The position numbers and the translations under genes were made by a program. A stretch of DNA of 64,000 nucleotides from Solimonas soli DSM 21787 (GTDB lineage Bacteria; Pseudomonadota; Gammaproteobacteria; Nevskiales; Nevskiaceae). This document shows positions 42,006-53,087 of this stretch, one piece after another (the stretch's first letter is position 1; each line of letters starts with the position of its first letter). The notes beneath the pieces were generated by a model that was not told the origin of the DNA, did no database searches, and saw only the letters and a program-made list of their open reading frames with translations. The DNA is taken from contig NZ_AXDW01000017.1 in assembly GCF_000474945.1 (NCBI RefSeq), positions 37,345-101,344 on the forward strand. The letters are read 5' to 3'.

Positions 42006-42611
42006 TCAATTCGTGGGCGGCGTGGCGTTGAGGCTCGCCTCGAGCTGGCTCAGCGCGCTGCGCTGGCAGGCGGCGGCGAGGGCGAGCGCCGCCTGGTCGG
42101 CGAGCGCGTCGAGAATCTCGAAGTCGAGGGCGCTGAGCTTGCGGTCGGCGTTGTCGCGCAGCAGGCAGAACGCGCCCTGGCGGCGCACGCCGAGTTCGAG
42201 CGGCAGGCTGATGACGGCCGGCGCCGCCTGCAGCGGTTCGGCGAGCAGTTCGCCGCGCGGGCAGGCGAGGCCGCGTTCGGCGTCGAGCAGGGCGCGATGC
42301 AGGGCCCGCGAAGCGCGGCCGAACACGGCATCGAGCACCGCCTCGCCGTTGAGCGCATGCGCACAGGCGATTTCCAGCACGGTGTCGTCGCGCAGCTGCA
42401 CGACGAAGCCGCCGCGCGCGCCGATCACGCCGCAGGCGGAGCGCAGGGTGTTGTGGAGGACTTGCTGGACGCTGTCATCCGCCGAGATCGAGGCCCAGGC
42501 GATACCCGCCGGCGTCTGCCCGGAGAGCGGCGGACGGCGTCGACGCTGCGTGTTTCTCGAAAACGCTCTCACGCCACGCAGATGCGCAGCTTGCGGATGC
42601 CGGTTCGACAA
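42006..42611 (-). CDS. Stand-alone GAF-domain protein (putative sensory partner of the adjacent kinase)
   Basis: A 201-residue protein with a basic N-terminal 30 residues, then a GAF-type domain (WASISADDSVQQVLHNTLRS, GARGGFVVQLRDDTVLEIAC, ISLPLELGVRRQGAFCLLRD) and a C-terminal helix (LDFEILDALADQAALALAAA). GAF domains bind cyclic nucleotides, haem, small molecules or other proteins; this one has several cysteines (CGVIG, CAHAL, CPRGE, CLLRD) that could support redox or metal sensing. The start is TTG 42611 with AGGAG eight bases upstream. It precedes the kinase and regulator genes and overlaps the kinase frame if TTG 42009 is used. The GAF call is by pattern, not by a profile. Confidence 0.75.
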   Translation of the reverse strand: MSNRHPQAAHLRGVRAFSRNTQRRRRPPLSGQTPAGIAWASISADDSVQQVLHNTLRSACGVIGARGGFVVQLRDDTVLEIACAHALNGEAVLDAVFGRASRALHRALLDAERGLACPRGELLAEPLQAAPAVISLPLELGVRRQGAFCLLRDNADRKLSALDFEILDALADQAALALAAACQRSALSQLEASLNATPPTN

Positions 42612-42648
42612 TTCTTTTCTCCTGGAGGCTTGCGCATCCGCAAGCTCC
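42588..42648. promoter_or_regulatory. Inverted repeats enclosing the GAF-gene ribosome site and TTG start
   Basis: AGCTTGCGGATGC (42588-42600) and its exact complement GCATCCGCAAGCT (42634-42646) enclose the AGGAG and the TTG start codon of the GAF gene. The upstream arm also pairs with itself as a shorter hairpin (42624-42648, GGAGGCTTGCG with CGCAAGCTCC). The two structures exclude each other, so the leader could switch translation. Confidence 0.4.
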
Positions 42649-42798
42649 GTGCCACTGCCTGCGACCCCTCAACGCAGCCACTGTACCCGGGATCGTTCTC
42701 CGTCCCGTTTGTGGCCGGAGTGTAACAGAAGCGTCATGGCCGTCCCGCCCGTTCGTCGGTCCTGCGCGACGCTCGGCACAGGCATGGGCGCGCCTCTT

Positions 42799-44133
<1,335 letters not shown>

Positions 44134-44134
44134 T

Positions 44135-45739
44135 TCATTGCAGCGCGGCGCGCGGCTCGGGCAGGGAGAAGACGATGCGGAAGCAGGCACCGCGCGTGCG
44201 CGGCATGCAGCTCAGGCGGGCCCGATTGTATTCGCAGAGCTCGCGCGAGAGATAAAGGCCGAGTCCGGTGCCGGCATGGTGCGTGGTGAAGAAGGGTTCG
44301 AACAGGCGCTCGCGCAGTTCGGCCGGTACGCCGATGCCGTCGTCGCTGACGTCGAGATACGGCAGGCCGCTGGCGTCGTCGATGCCGGCTTCGAGCAGCA
44401 CGTTGACCACGTTGTCGCGCGCCCCGTGTTGGAAGCTGTTGTCCCAGAGATTGCACAGCACCTGCTGCAGCTGGTCCGGCGCGAAGGCGACGTACAGCGA
44501 CGCCGGCACGTCGCCCAGCTCGATCGGCCGCAACTGCTGCGGATGGCTCTCGTGATACAGCGCCGCGCCGCGGCGCAGCGCTTCGCGCAGCGGGATGCTC
44601 TGCCGCGTCGCCGCCTCGCGCCGGCTGATCTCCAGCACGTTGCGCACGATCTGCTCGATGCGCGCGGCGTGACGCTGGATCATGTCGAGCAGGTGGCGGT
44701 TGTCGGCCGGCAGCTCGGGCTGTTCGGCGAGCAGCTGGCCGGCCTGGGTGATGGCCGACAGGGGATTGCGGATCTCGTGCGCGATGTTGGCCGACAAGCG
44801 GCCGAGCGACGCCAGCTTCATCTGCTGCGCCTGCGCGCGCAGCGCCGCCGCGTCGTCGAGCATGATCAGCACCGGCGCATCCTCCGCCCAGCCGAGGCGC
44901 GTGAAGCGCGGCATCAGTTCGCGGCCGTCCGGGCCCTCGATGGCCGGCGCGGTCTCGAGATCGAAGCCGTAGCGCCAGTCGTCGAGCGCGGTCCGCAGCG
45001 CCGGCACGGCATCGGCGAGCAGCGCGTCGACGCGCGCGCGTCCGGCGGTGAGGCGCAGGGCCGCGGCGTTGGCGGTGCGCACGCGACCGTCGATGTCGAC
45101 CACCAGCACGCCCGACTGCATCGCCGCGATGATGTTGTCGTTGAGCCGCGTGAGATTGACGAACTCGCTGCCGACGCGCTGCGCGACCGCCTCGCTGCGC
45201 CGCGCGCGCTGGCCGACCATGGCGGCGGTCAGGCCGCTGGCGAAGAACATCAGGCCGAGCAGGCCGGCCTGCGAATAGTCGCCGCTGTCGAACTGGCGGA
45301 TGTGCAACTGGCGCAGTGCTTCCTCGCTGAATACCGACAGCGTCGCGGCGGCGGCGAGGAAGGCGGCCGAGCGCGGCGCCAGGACGAGGCTGCAGCCGAC
45401 CAGCGGCGGCACCAGCAGAATGCCGAGGCCGCCGCCGACGCCGCCGGTCGTGTAGACGAGCAGGCCGATCGCCGCCAGATCGACGCCGAAATGCAGCAGT
45501 GTCTGCGCCAGCAGCGCGAGGCGCTGGTACAGCGACAGCAGCTGCAAGCCGAGCGCGAGCGCGGCGTAGGCCAGACAGCAGAAGCTGAAGAGCTTCGGCG
45601 GAACGTCGCGGAAATAGTCCGGCGCGAAGTTGAAGCGGAACAGGAACAGCAGCACCGCGACCAGCAGCAGGCGGTACGGGCCGAGAATCGCGAGGATGCG
45701 CCAGTCCTCGCTGCGGCCGGCCGCGTCCGCCCGGGTCAT
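44135..45739 (-). CDS. pilS: Sensor histidine kinase PilS
   Basis: A 534-residue kinase with six N-terminal transmembrane helices (about residues 20-190; YRLLLVAVLLFLFRFNF to GLLGLMFFASGLTAAMV), a PAS region (LNDNIIAAMQSGVLVVDIDG), an HisKA H-box (SLGRLSANIAHEIRNPLSAI) and HATPase boxes (LCNLWDNSFQHG, LDVSDDGIGVP, GTGLGLYLSRELC). It senses pilin levels in the membrane in Pseudomonas and controls PilR. ATG 45739 is the start, with a TTG 12 bases earlier in frame. It is preceded by the PP0621 small gene, 22 bases away, as in other gammas. Confidence 0.94.
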   Translation of the reverse strand: MTRADAAGRSEDWRILAILGPYRLLLVAVLLFLFRFNFAPDYFRDVPPKLFSFCCLAYAALALGLQLLSLYQRLALLAQTLLHFGVDLAAIGLLVYTTGGVGGGLGILLVPPLVGCSLVLAPRSAAFLAAAATLSVFSEEALRQLHIRQFDSGDYSQAGLLGLMFFASGLTAAMVGQRARRSEAVAQRVGSEFVNLTRLNDNIIAAMQSGVLVVDIDGRVRTANAAALRLTAGRARVDALLADAVPALRTALDDWRYGFDLETAPAIEGPDGRELMPRFTRLGWAEDAPVLIMLDDAAALRAQAQQMKLASLGRLSANIAHEIRNPLSAITQAGQLLAEQPELPADNRHLLDMIQRHAARIEQIVRNVLEISRREAATRQSIPLREALRRGAALYHESHPQQLRPIELGDVPASLYVAFAPDQLQQVLCNLWDNSFQHGARDNVVNVLLEAGIDDASGLPYLDVSDDGIGVPAELRERLFEPFFTTHHAGTGLGLYLSRELCEYNRARLSCMPRTRGACFRIVFSLPEPRAALQ

Positions 45740-45761
45740 GGCGCTCGTCAAGCGGCGTCGC

Positions 45762-45962
45762 CTAGCCGCTGCAACGGCCGCAGCGCCCGCTGCGCGACAG
45801 CGAGCGCGCCGGCAGATAGGTGCCGCAGCCGGCGCAGCGGGCCATGGCTTCGTAGTGCGGCTCGTCCTGCGCCGGCGGCAGCGGCGCGCGGCTCGAGATT
45901 TTCAGCAGGCGCCAGAAGACGTATGCGGCGGCGGCCAACAGTAGCAGGCGGAACAGGTTCAT
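45762..45962 (-). CDS. PP0621 family small protein
   Basis: A 66-residue protein with one N-terminal membrane helix ([20 protein letters not shown]) and a C-terminal double-cysteine motif ([13 protein letters not shown], then CGRC) that likely binds zinc. It matches PP0621-type proteins found just before pilS in Pseudomonas and relatives. Function unknown. The ATG at 45962 begins the hydrophobic segment; the longer frame upstream is not conserved. Confidence 0.82.
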   Translation of the reverse strand: MNLFRLLLLAAAAYVFWRLLKISSRAPLPPAQDEPHYEAMARCAGCGTYLPARSLSRSGRCGRCSG

Positions 45963-46126
45963 AGATCGATGCGGCACGAAGATCGCCCATTCTATCGTCG
46001 CCCGCACCGCACAGCCGTGGTGCAGCTGCCGCCACGGCCAATGTCAGGGCAGGACTTTTTTGCGTCTGCGGCGGCGCTGCGCGAGAATGCCGCGCGCTAC
46101 GCACGCCCCCTCTCTGGTAACAGGCA

Positions 46127-47290
<1,164 letters not shown>

Positions 47291-47301
47291 GCCGGATCTG
47301 C

Positions 47302-47356
47302 GCCGGACTGCCTGGAATGGCAGTCCGGCCCGGCGAACGCGCGGCCATGCATGGCC
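47302..47356 (+). promoter_or_regulatory. Two hairpins in the sucC-sucD spacer
   Basis: GCCGGACTGCC (47302-47312) and GGCAGTCCGGC (47319-47329) form a perfect 11-bp stem with a six-base loop. GGCCATGCATGGCC (47343-47356) is a 14-base palindrome. Neither is followed by a U-run, so they are probably not terminators; they may process or stabilise the mRNA, or act as a partial attenuator. Confidence 0.45.
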
Positions 47357-47426
47357 GGGCCGGGGCCGGAAAGAATTGACTACCGTCGCGCCAGGGACGG
47401 CCAACTTAAATTTTCAGAGAGATGAA

Positions 47427-48302
47427 ATGAGCATCCTCATCGACAAGAACACCAAGGTCATCTGCCAGGGCTTCACCGGCAAGCAGGGCACCTTCCACTC
47501 CGAACAGGCGATCGCCTACGGCACCAAGATGGTCGGCGGCGTGTCGCCCGGCAAGGGCGGCGGCAAGCATCTCAACCTGCCGGTCTTCAACACCGCGCAC
47601 GATGCCGTCAAGGAAACCGGCGCCGACGCGACGATGATCTACGTGCCGGCGCCGGGCGCCGCCGACGCGATCCTCGAAGCGGCCGATGCCGGCATCAAGG
47701 TGATCATCTGCATCACCGAAGGCATCCCGGTCAACGACATGATCAAGGTCAAGGCCACGCTGCGTTCGCAGTATCCGGGCGCCGTGCTGGTGGGCCCGAA
47801 CTGCCCCGGCGTGATCACGCCGGGCCAGTGCAAGATCGGCATCATGCCGGGCCACATCCACAAGCCGGGCAAGATCGGCGTCGTCTCGCGCTCGGGCACG
47901 CTGACCTACGAAACCGTCTACCAGACCACGCAGAACGGTCTCGGCCAGTCGACCTGCGTCGGCATCGGCGGCGATCCGGTGCGCGGCATGGGCTTCATCG
48001 ACGTGATCGCGCTGTTCGAGAAGGACCCGCAGACCGAAGGCATCATCATGGTCGGCGAAATCGGCGGCTCGTCGGAAGAAGAAGCGGCGGCCTACATCAA
48101 GACCAACGTCAAGAAGCCGGTCGTCGCCTACATCGCCGGCGTCACCGCGCCGCCGGGCAAGCGCATGGGCCATGCCGGCGCGATCATCGCCGGCGGCAAG
48201 GGCACGGCCGACGAGAAGTTCGCGGCGCTTGAAGCGGCCGGCGTCAAGACCGTCCGTTCGCCGGCCGATCTCGGCGCGGCGATGCTGTCGCTGCTCAAGT
48301 AG
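47427..48302 (+). CDS. sucD: Succinate-CoA ligase (ADP-forming) alpha subunit
   Basis: A 291-residue CoA-binding subunit. It has [20 protein letters not shown] with a Rossmann-like fold, [40 protein letters not shown], and the phosphohistidine motif [18 protein letters not shown]. The ATG at 47427 follows AGAGAGATGAA. It is separated from sucC by 136 bases, unlike the near-contiguous arrangement in Escherichia coli. A strong terminator lies 130 bases downstream. No sucAB genes are in this window. Confidence 0.97.
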   Translation: MSILIDKNTKVICQGFTGKQGTFHSEQAIAYGTKMVGGVSPGKGGGKHLNLPVFNTAHDAVKETGADATMIYVPAPGAADAILEAADAGIKVIICITEGIPVNDMIKVKATLRSQYPGAVLVGPNCPGVITPGQCKIGIMPGHIHKPGKIGVVSRSGTLTYETVYQTTQNGLGQSTCVGIGGDPVRGMGFIDVIALFEKDPQTEGIIMVGEIGGSSEEEAAAYIKTNVKKPVVAYIAGVTAPPGKRMGHAGAIIAGGKGTADEKFAALEAAGVKTVRSPADLGAAMLSLLK

Positions 48303-48434
48303 CGCAGTGAGCAGCGTGGAGGGCGATGGCTTCGGCGAGGACTGACTCAATGTCAGTCCGAGTTGGGCCCTCGCCCATGCGCATGCATGGGGATCCCGGC
48401 GTCGCGAATCTGCGCGCTGCTCGCGGTGCACTGA
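48303..48434 (+). repeat. Imperfect inverted-repeat region downstream of sucD
   Basis: GGACTGAC (48339-48346) and GTCAGTCC (48352-48359) form a perfect stem. Outer, imperfect arms (GCAGTGAGCAGCG to the left, CGCTGCTCGCGGTGCACTG to the right) extend the fold across the 130-base space before the terminator. It may be a folded 3'-end mRNA element or a degenerate repeat. Confidence 0.4.
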
Positions 48435-48466
48435 GAAACGGCGGCCCTCGGGCCGCCGTTTCGTTT
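48435..48466 (+). terminator. Strong intrinsic terminator of sucCD
   Basis: GAAACGGCGGCCC (48435-48447) and GGGCCGCCGTTTC (48450-48462) form a perfect 13-bp stem with a two-base loop, followed by GTTTA. It ends the sucCD transcript just upstream of nadE. Confidence 0.9.
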
Positions 48467-48485
48467 ACAGGCTAAAGTTCCGCTC

Positions 48486-50129
48486 ATGTCGAAACCGCTC
48501 AAACTCGCACTCGCGCAACTCAACCTCTGGGTCGGTGACGTCGAAGGCAACGTCCAGAAGATCATCGACGCCGCGACGCAGGCGCGCGACGTGCTCAAGG
48601 CCGATCTGGTGGCGACGCCCGAGCTGTCGCTGATCGGTTATCCGCCGGATGACCTGTTGCTGCGCTCGGCGATGCCGCGCGTGATCGGCGATGGCGTGCA
48701 GCGCCTGCTCGACGAGGTGCGCGGCATCACCGTCGTGGTCGGTCTTCCGGAGTACGCCGAGGAAGCCGGCGAGAGAGTGATCTACAACGCCGCCTACGTG
48801 ATCCGCGACGGCCGCATCGTCGCGCGCACGCGCAAGCAGCTGCTGCCGAACTACGGCGTGTTCGACGAGCGCCGCCACTTCCGCGCCGGCCGCGCCGGTA
48901 CGCTGGTGTTCGAGCAGAACGGCGTGCGCGTCGGCCTGTGCATCTGCGAGGACCTCTGGGGTCCGAATCCCGCCGCATCGGCGAAAAAGGCCGGTGCCGA
49001 GCTGCTGCTCAACATCAATGCTTCGCCGTTCGATATCGGCAAGACCGCCGGCCGCCGCCGCGTGTTCGATTCGCGCGTCGCCGAGTCCGGCCTGCCGATC
49101 GCCTACGTCAACTGCGTCGGCGGCCAGGACGATGTGCTGTTCGACGGCGACTCGACGGCCATCGACGGCGACGGCCGCATCGCCTTCTTGGCGCCGCTGT
49201 TCGAGGAGGGCGTGTTCGCGCTGCGCTTCGCCGACGGCCGCTGGCAGGGCGGCGCGCGGCGCGAGGAGCAGCCGCTCGAGGCGGTCGTCTACAAGGGGCT
49301 CGTGCAGTCGGTGCGCGACTACGTCAATCGCAACGGTTTTCCCGGTGCGCTGATCGGCCTGTCGGGCGGCATCGATTCGGCGCTGGTGGCGACGATCGCC
49401 GCCGACGCGCTCGGCGCCGAGCGCGTGTGGGGCGTGTCGCTGCCGTCGCGCTACACGGCGGACATGTCGAACGACGACGCGCGCCGGGAAGCCGAGGCGC
49501 TCGGCATCCGCTATTCGATCCTGCCGATCGAGCCGACCTTCGAGACCATCACCAGCACACTTGCGGAGACCTTCAAGGGCAAGGCCGTCGACCTGACCGA
49601 GGAGAACATCCAGTCGCGTTCGCGCGGCGTGCTGCTGATGGCGCTGTCGAACAAGTTCGGCCACGTCGTGCTGACGACCGGCAACAAGAGCGAGATGGCG
49701 GTCGGCTACTCGACGCTGTACGGCGACATGTGCGGCGGCTTCGCGCCGATCAAGGACGTCTACAAGACGCTGGTCTACAAGCTCGCGGTCTACCGCAACG
49801 CGATCGCGCCGCCCGGCCGGCCGGTCATCCCGGAACGTGTCATCACGCGGCCGCCGAGCGCCGAGCTGCGCCCCGACCAGAAGGATTCGGATTCCCTGCC
49901 GCCATACGAGGTGCTCGATCCGCTGCTCGAGCTGTACGTCGAAAACCAGCTGTCGATCCCGGAAATCGTCGCGCGCGGTTTCGACGAGGCGACCGTCAAG
50001 CGCGTCGCCGGTCTCGTGCGCCGCTCCGAGTACAAGCGCCGCCAGGCGCCGCCGGGACCGAAGGTCACGCGCTGCGCGTTCGGCCGCGAGCGCAGGTATC
50101 CGCTGACCGCCGTCTACGGCGACATCTGA
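48486..50129 (+). CDS. nadE: Glutamine-dependent NAD(+) synthetase
   Basis: A 547-residue two-domain enzyme. The N-terminal nitrilase-fold glutaminase has E46 (VATPELSLIGYPPDDLLLRS), K117 (RTRKQLLPNYGVFDERRHF) and a catalytic Cys in LCICEDLWGPNP. The C-terminal synthetase has the P-loop LSGGIDSALVATIAADALG and the motifs MALSNKFGHVVLTTGNKSEM and ITRPPSAELRPDQKDSDSLP. It amidates NaAD to NAD using glutamine and ATP. Standing after a strong terminator, it has its own promoter and is followed by a bidirectional terminator shared with bamD. Confidence 0.96.
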   Translation: MSKPLKLALAQLNLWVGDVEGNVQKIIDAATQARDVLKADLVATPELSLIGYPPDDLLLRSAMPRVIGDGVQRLLDEVRGITVVVGLPEYAEEAGERVIYNAAYVIRDGRIVARTRKQLLPNYGVFDERRHFRAGRAGTLVFEQNGVRVGLCICEDLWGPNPAASAKKAGAELLLNINASPFDIGKTAGRRRVFDSRVAESGLPIAYVNCVGGQDDVLFDGDSTAIDGDGRIAFLAPLFEEGVFALRFADGRWQGGARREEQPLEAVVYKGLVQSVRDYVNRNGFPGALIGLSGGIDSALVATIAADALGAERVWGVSLPSRYTADMSNDDARREAEALGIRYSILPIEPTFETITSTLAETFKGKAVDLTEENIQSRSRGVLLMALSNKFGHVVLTTGNKSEMAVGYSTLYGDMCGGFAPIKDVYKTLVYKLAVYRNAIAPPGRPVIPERVITRPPSAELRPDQKDSDSLPPYEVLDPLLELYVENQLSIPEIVARGFDEATVKRVAGLVRRSEYKRRQAPPGPKVTRCAFGRERRYPLTAVYGDI

Positions 50130-50197
50130 TCCGCCTTCCCTGGCGCGACGGCAGCGTCTCCGGCGATCTGAACGTCGCCCGCGCGGCGTCCTCGACG

Positions 50198-50224
50198 AAA
50201 ATGCCCGCTGACGCGGGCATTTTT
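50198..50224. terminator. Bidirectional terminator between nadE and bamD
   Basis: AAAATGCCCGC (50198-50208), TGAC loop, GCGGGCATTTTT (50213-50224): a perfect stem with A-run on one side and T-run on the other, so it can end both convergent transcripts. Confidence 0.9.
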
Positions 50225-50241
50225 GCGCACAGGACCCGCGA

Positions 50242-51243
50242 CTACTGTTGCGGCGGCTTCTGCGAAGCCGGCGACTGCGAGGCGTCGCTGGCCGGCGGCA
50301 GCGTCGGCGGCGTGGCGGGCGCGCTCGGGCCATCGGCGCCGTTCTGCATGCCCTTGATGATGTCTTCGCTGACGTTGAAGTCATTGTGCGAGCGGAAGTC
50401 CAGCGTCACCACGCGCACGAACCAGTTCTTCTTCTTCGGCATCTTGCCGGTCTTGAGGAAGTTCGAGCGCGCCGCGGCGTCGATGTAGGCCTGGTGCAGC
50501 TGGTGCGCGTTGGCGGCCTGATCATTGAGGCCGATATTCCTGTAGGCCGTCTCCAGCGCCGTCAGTGCCTCGAGCGTCGCCGGCGAGCCCGGGTACTGCG
50601 CGACGATCTGTTCGGCGCGCCGCGCGGCGGCGATGTAGGCGCCGCGCCGCATGTAGTAGCGGACCACGGTCATGTCGTGATCGGCGATGCGGTTGCGCAG
50701 GTCGATCATGCGCAGGCGCGCGTCGCCGTTGTAGCGGCTGTTCGGGTATTTCTGGATCAGCAGCTGGAAATCGTCGAAGGAGCGACGCAGGTTGGTGATG
50801 TCGCGCTTGGACACGTCGATGCCGAGCATCGCCTCGAAGCCGCGGTCGCGGTCGAAATTGATCAGGCCCTTGAGGTACTGGACGTAATCGGCGTTGGCAT
50901 GGCGCGGGTAGTCGCGCAGGAAATGGTCGGCGTCGGTCAGCGCTTCATCGGGCTTGAAGGCCCGGTATTCGGCGTAGACCTTCTCGAGCTGGCCCTGGAT
51001 CGCGTAATCGGTGAAGGGGAAGCGCTTGGCGAGGTTGTCGTAGCGCTCGGCGGCCGTGCCGTAATCGCTCGAATCGAGCGCGTCGCGCGCCGCCGCGTAC
51101 AATTGCGCGGCCTGCGCACGCTGCTCGCGCTGCGAAACCTGTTCCGGTTTGAACGGATTGCGGCCCGGCAGCTTGTCCGGGTTGGAGCTGCACGCAGCGA
51201 AGCCGATGGCCGCGAGTGCCACGGCGAAGTGTCTGAGTTTCAT
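50242..51243 (-). CDS. bamD: Outer membrane protein assembly factor BamD
   Basis: A 333-residue lipoprotein (signal MKLRHFAVALAAIGFAACSS; lipobox FAAC) with tetratricopeptide-like repeats: ALDSSDYGTAAERYDNLAKR, YAIQGQLEKVYAEYRAFKPD, DADHFLRDYPRHANADYVQY and RGAYIAAARRAEQIVAQYPG. BamD binds BamA and helps insert beta-barrel proteins. It is longer than the 245-residue Escherichia coli form, with a Pro/Ala/Ser/Gln-rich C-terminal tail (about residues 305-333). The ATG at 51243 lies only 20 bases from the rluD start on the other strand. It has a shared terminator with nadE. Confidence 0.95.
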   Translation of the reverse strand: MKLRHFAVALAAIGFAACSSNPDKLPGRNPFKPEQVSQREQRAQAAQLYAAARDALDSSDYGTAAERYDNLAKRFPFTDYAIQGQLEKVYAEYRAFKPDEALTDADHFLRDYPRHANADYVQYLKGLINFDRDRGFEAMLGIDVSKRDITNLRRSFDDFQLLIQKYPNSRYNGDARLRMIDLRNRIADHDMTVVRYYMRRGAYIAAARRAEQIVAQYPGSPATLEALTALETAYRNIGLNDQAANAHQLHQAYIDAAARSNFLKTGKMPKKKNWFVRVVTLDFRSHNDFNVSEDIIKGMQNGADGPSAPATPPTLPPASDASQSPASQKPPQQ

Positions 51244-51263
51244 TGATTGCAAAACATCCAGCG

Positions 51264-52265
51264 ATGTCCCCGGAGTATAGCTTGAGCCCCGCCCACACGG
51301 ACGAAGAAGACCTGTCACTGAGCGCGGAGGTTCCCGAGCACCTCGACGGCGGGCGTCTCGACCTGGCCTGCGCGCGCCTGTTCGACCAGTATTCGCGGGC
51401 CCGCCTGCAGACCTGGATCGAGCGCGGGCGCGTGCGCGTCAACGGCCGCACCGAGCTGAAGACGCGGCTGCCGGTCGCGGTCGGCGACCGCATCGAGCTC
51501 GACGCCGAGCCCGAGGAGGACAGCGGCATCACGCCGCAGGACATCCCGCTCGACGTGGTGCTGGCCGACAAGGCGATCGCCATCGTCAACAAGCCGGCCG
51601 GGCTCACCGTGCATCCGGGCGCCGGCCAGCGCGCCGGCACCCTGCAGAACGCGCTGCTGCATCACTTCCCGCAGACGGCGGCGGTGCCGCGCGCCGGCAT
51701 CGTGCATCGGCTCGACAAGGACACCTCGGGCCTGCTGGTCGTCGCGCTGACCCTGAAGGCGCACCATCGTCTGGTCGACGAGCTGGCGCGTCGCGAGTTC
51801 ACGCGCGAATACGACGCCATCGTGCAGGGCGAGATGATCGCCGGCGGCACCGTCGACGCGCCGATCGGCCGTCATCCGCGCGATCGCCTGAAGATGGCGG
51901 TGGTCGACGACGGCCGGCCGGCCGTCACGCATTACCGCGTGCAGGAGCGCTTCGCGCAGCACACGCATCTGCGCGTGCGTCTCGAAACCGGCCGCACGCA
52001 CCAGATCCGCGTCCATCTCGCCCATATCCGCAAGCCGATCGTCGGCGATTTTTCCTATGGCGGACCGATGCGCGGCGCCGGCCTGCCGGCGTCGCTGCGC
52101 GAGCTGCTGAAAGCGTTTCCGCGCCAGGCCCTGCACGCCCGCGAGCTCGAGGTCACGCATCCGGCTAGCGGCAAGCGCGTCGGCGCCATCGCCGAACCGC
52201 CGGCCGACATGCAGGAACTGCTCGCCCTGCTGCGCGCGCACGCGCGCGGTGAACTCAAGGCATGA
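51264..52265 (+). CDS. rluD: 23S rRNA pseudouridine1911/1915/1917 synthase
   Basis: A 333-residue protein: S4 domain (YSRARLQTWIERGRVRVNGR), then a catalytic RluA-type domain with the Asp in GIVHRLDKDTSGLLVVALTL. It makes pseudouridines in helix 69, and so acts upstream of RlmH, whose gene is also in this window. ATG 51264 was taken; TTG 51282 with a CCGGAG site is an alternative, and the two starts differ by six residues. It overlaps pgeF by four bases. Divergent from bamD, as in most gammas. Confidence 0.95.
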   Translation: MSPEYSLSPAHTDEEDLSLSAEVPEHLDGGRLDLACARLFDQYSRARLQTWIERGRVRVNGRTELKTRLPVAVGDRIELDAEPEEDSGITPQDIPLDVVLADKAIAIVNKPAGLTVHPGAGQRAGTLQNALLHHFPQTAAVPRAGIVHRLDKDTSGLLVVALTLKAHHRLVDELARREFTREYDAIVQGEMIAGGTVDAPIGRHPRDRLKMAVVDDGRPAVTHYRVQERFAQHTHLRVRLETGRTHQIRVHLAHIRKPIVGDFSYGGPMRGAGLPASLRELLKAFPRQALHARELEVTHPASGKRVGAIAEPPADMQELLALLRAHARGELKA

Positions 52266-53002
52266 ACGCCGCCGCCTTCCTGCACGCCGACTGGCCGGCG
52301 CCGGCGGGCGTGCATGCGCTGCAGACGACGCGGCTCGGCGGCGTGTCGGCGGGACCGTATGCGAGCCTCAATCTCGGCAGCAACACCGCCGACGATCCGG
52401 CGCGGGTCGCGAGCAATCGCGCGCGCCTGCGCGCGGCGCTGGCCCTGCCGCGCGAGCCGGCCTGGCTGCGTCAGGTGCACGGCTGCACGGTCGTCGACGC
52501 GGCGACGGTCGCCGGCGAAGCGCCGGCCGCCGACGCCGGGCAGAGCGGCCTGCCGGGCGTGGTCTGCGCGGTGCTGACGGCGGACTGCCTGCCGGTGCTG
52601 TTCTGCGCCGACGATGGTTCCTGGGTGGCCGCCGCGCACGCCGGCTGGCGCGGTCTGGCGGCCGGCGTGCTCGAGGCGACGCTGCGCTGCGCGCCGCTGC
52701 CGCCGGCGCGGCTCATGGCCTGGCTCGGCGCGGCGATCGGTCCCGGTCATTTCGAGGTCGGGCCGGAAGTGCGCGAGGCGTTCGTCGGCGCCCGGCCCGA
52801 GGCCGGCGCCGCCTTCGCGCCGGGCCGCGGCGATCGCTGGCAGGCCGATCTTTATGCCCTGGCGCGCCTGCGTCTGGCCGGCGCCGGTCTGCTGCGGGTC
52901 CACGGCGGCGGCTTGTGCACCTATGCGGACGCCGTGCGCTTCTACTCCTTCCGCCGCGAGCCGCACACCGGCCGCATGGCGGCGCTGATCTGGCGCGATT
53001 GA
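52262..53002 (+). CDS. pgeF: Purine nucleoside phosphorylase/laccase-domain protein YfiH (PgeF)
   Basis: A 246-residue protein of the CNF1/YfiH fold: VCAVLTADCLPVLFCADDGS and VAAAHAGWRGLAAGVLEATL, with the metal-binding Cys and His residues, then AWLGAAIGPGHFEVGPEVRE. These proteins phosphorolyse purine nucleosides, and PgeF corrects peptidoglycan (removing misincorporated L-Ser). The ATG overlaps the rluD stop (ATGA), the conserved pairing. Confidence 0.92.
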   Translation: MNAAAFLHADWPAPAGVHALQTTRLGGVSAGPYASLNLGSNTADDPARVASNRARLRAALALPREPAWLRQVHGCTVVDAATVAGEAPAADAGQSGLPGVVCAVLTADCLPVLFCADDGSWVAAAHAGWRGLAAGVLEATLRCAPLPPARLMAWLGAAIGPGHFEVGPEVREAFVGARPEAGAAFAPGRGDRWQADLYALARLRLAGAGLLRVHGGGLCTYADAVRFYSFRREPHTGRMAALIWRD

Positions 53003-53087
53003 GGCGCCGTCGGCTTTGCCCGGCTGACCGGCGGTCTTTGCGCTCGGGCGATGGCCGCCGCGCGCGGCGCTGCCTACACTGGCCGCC

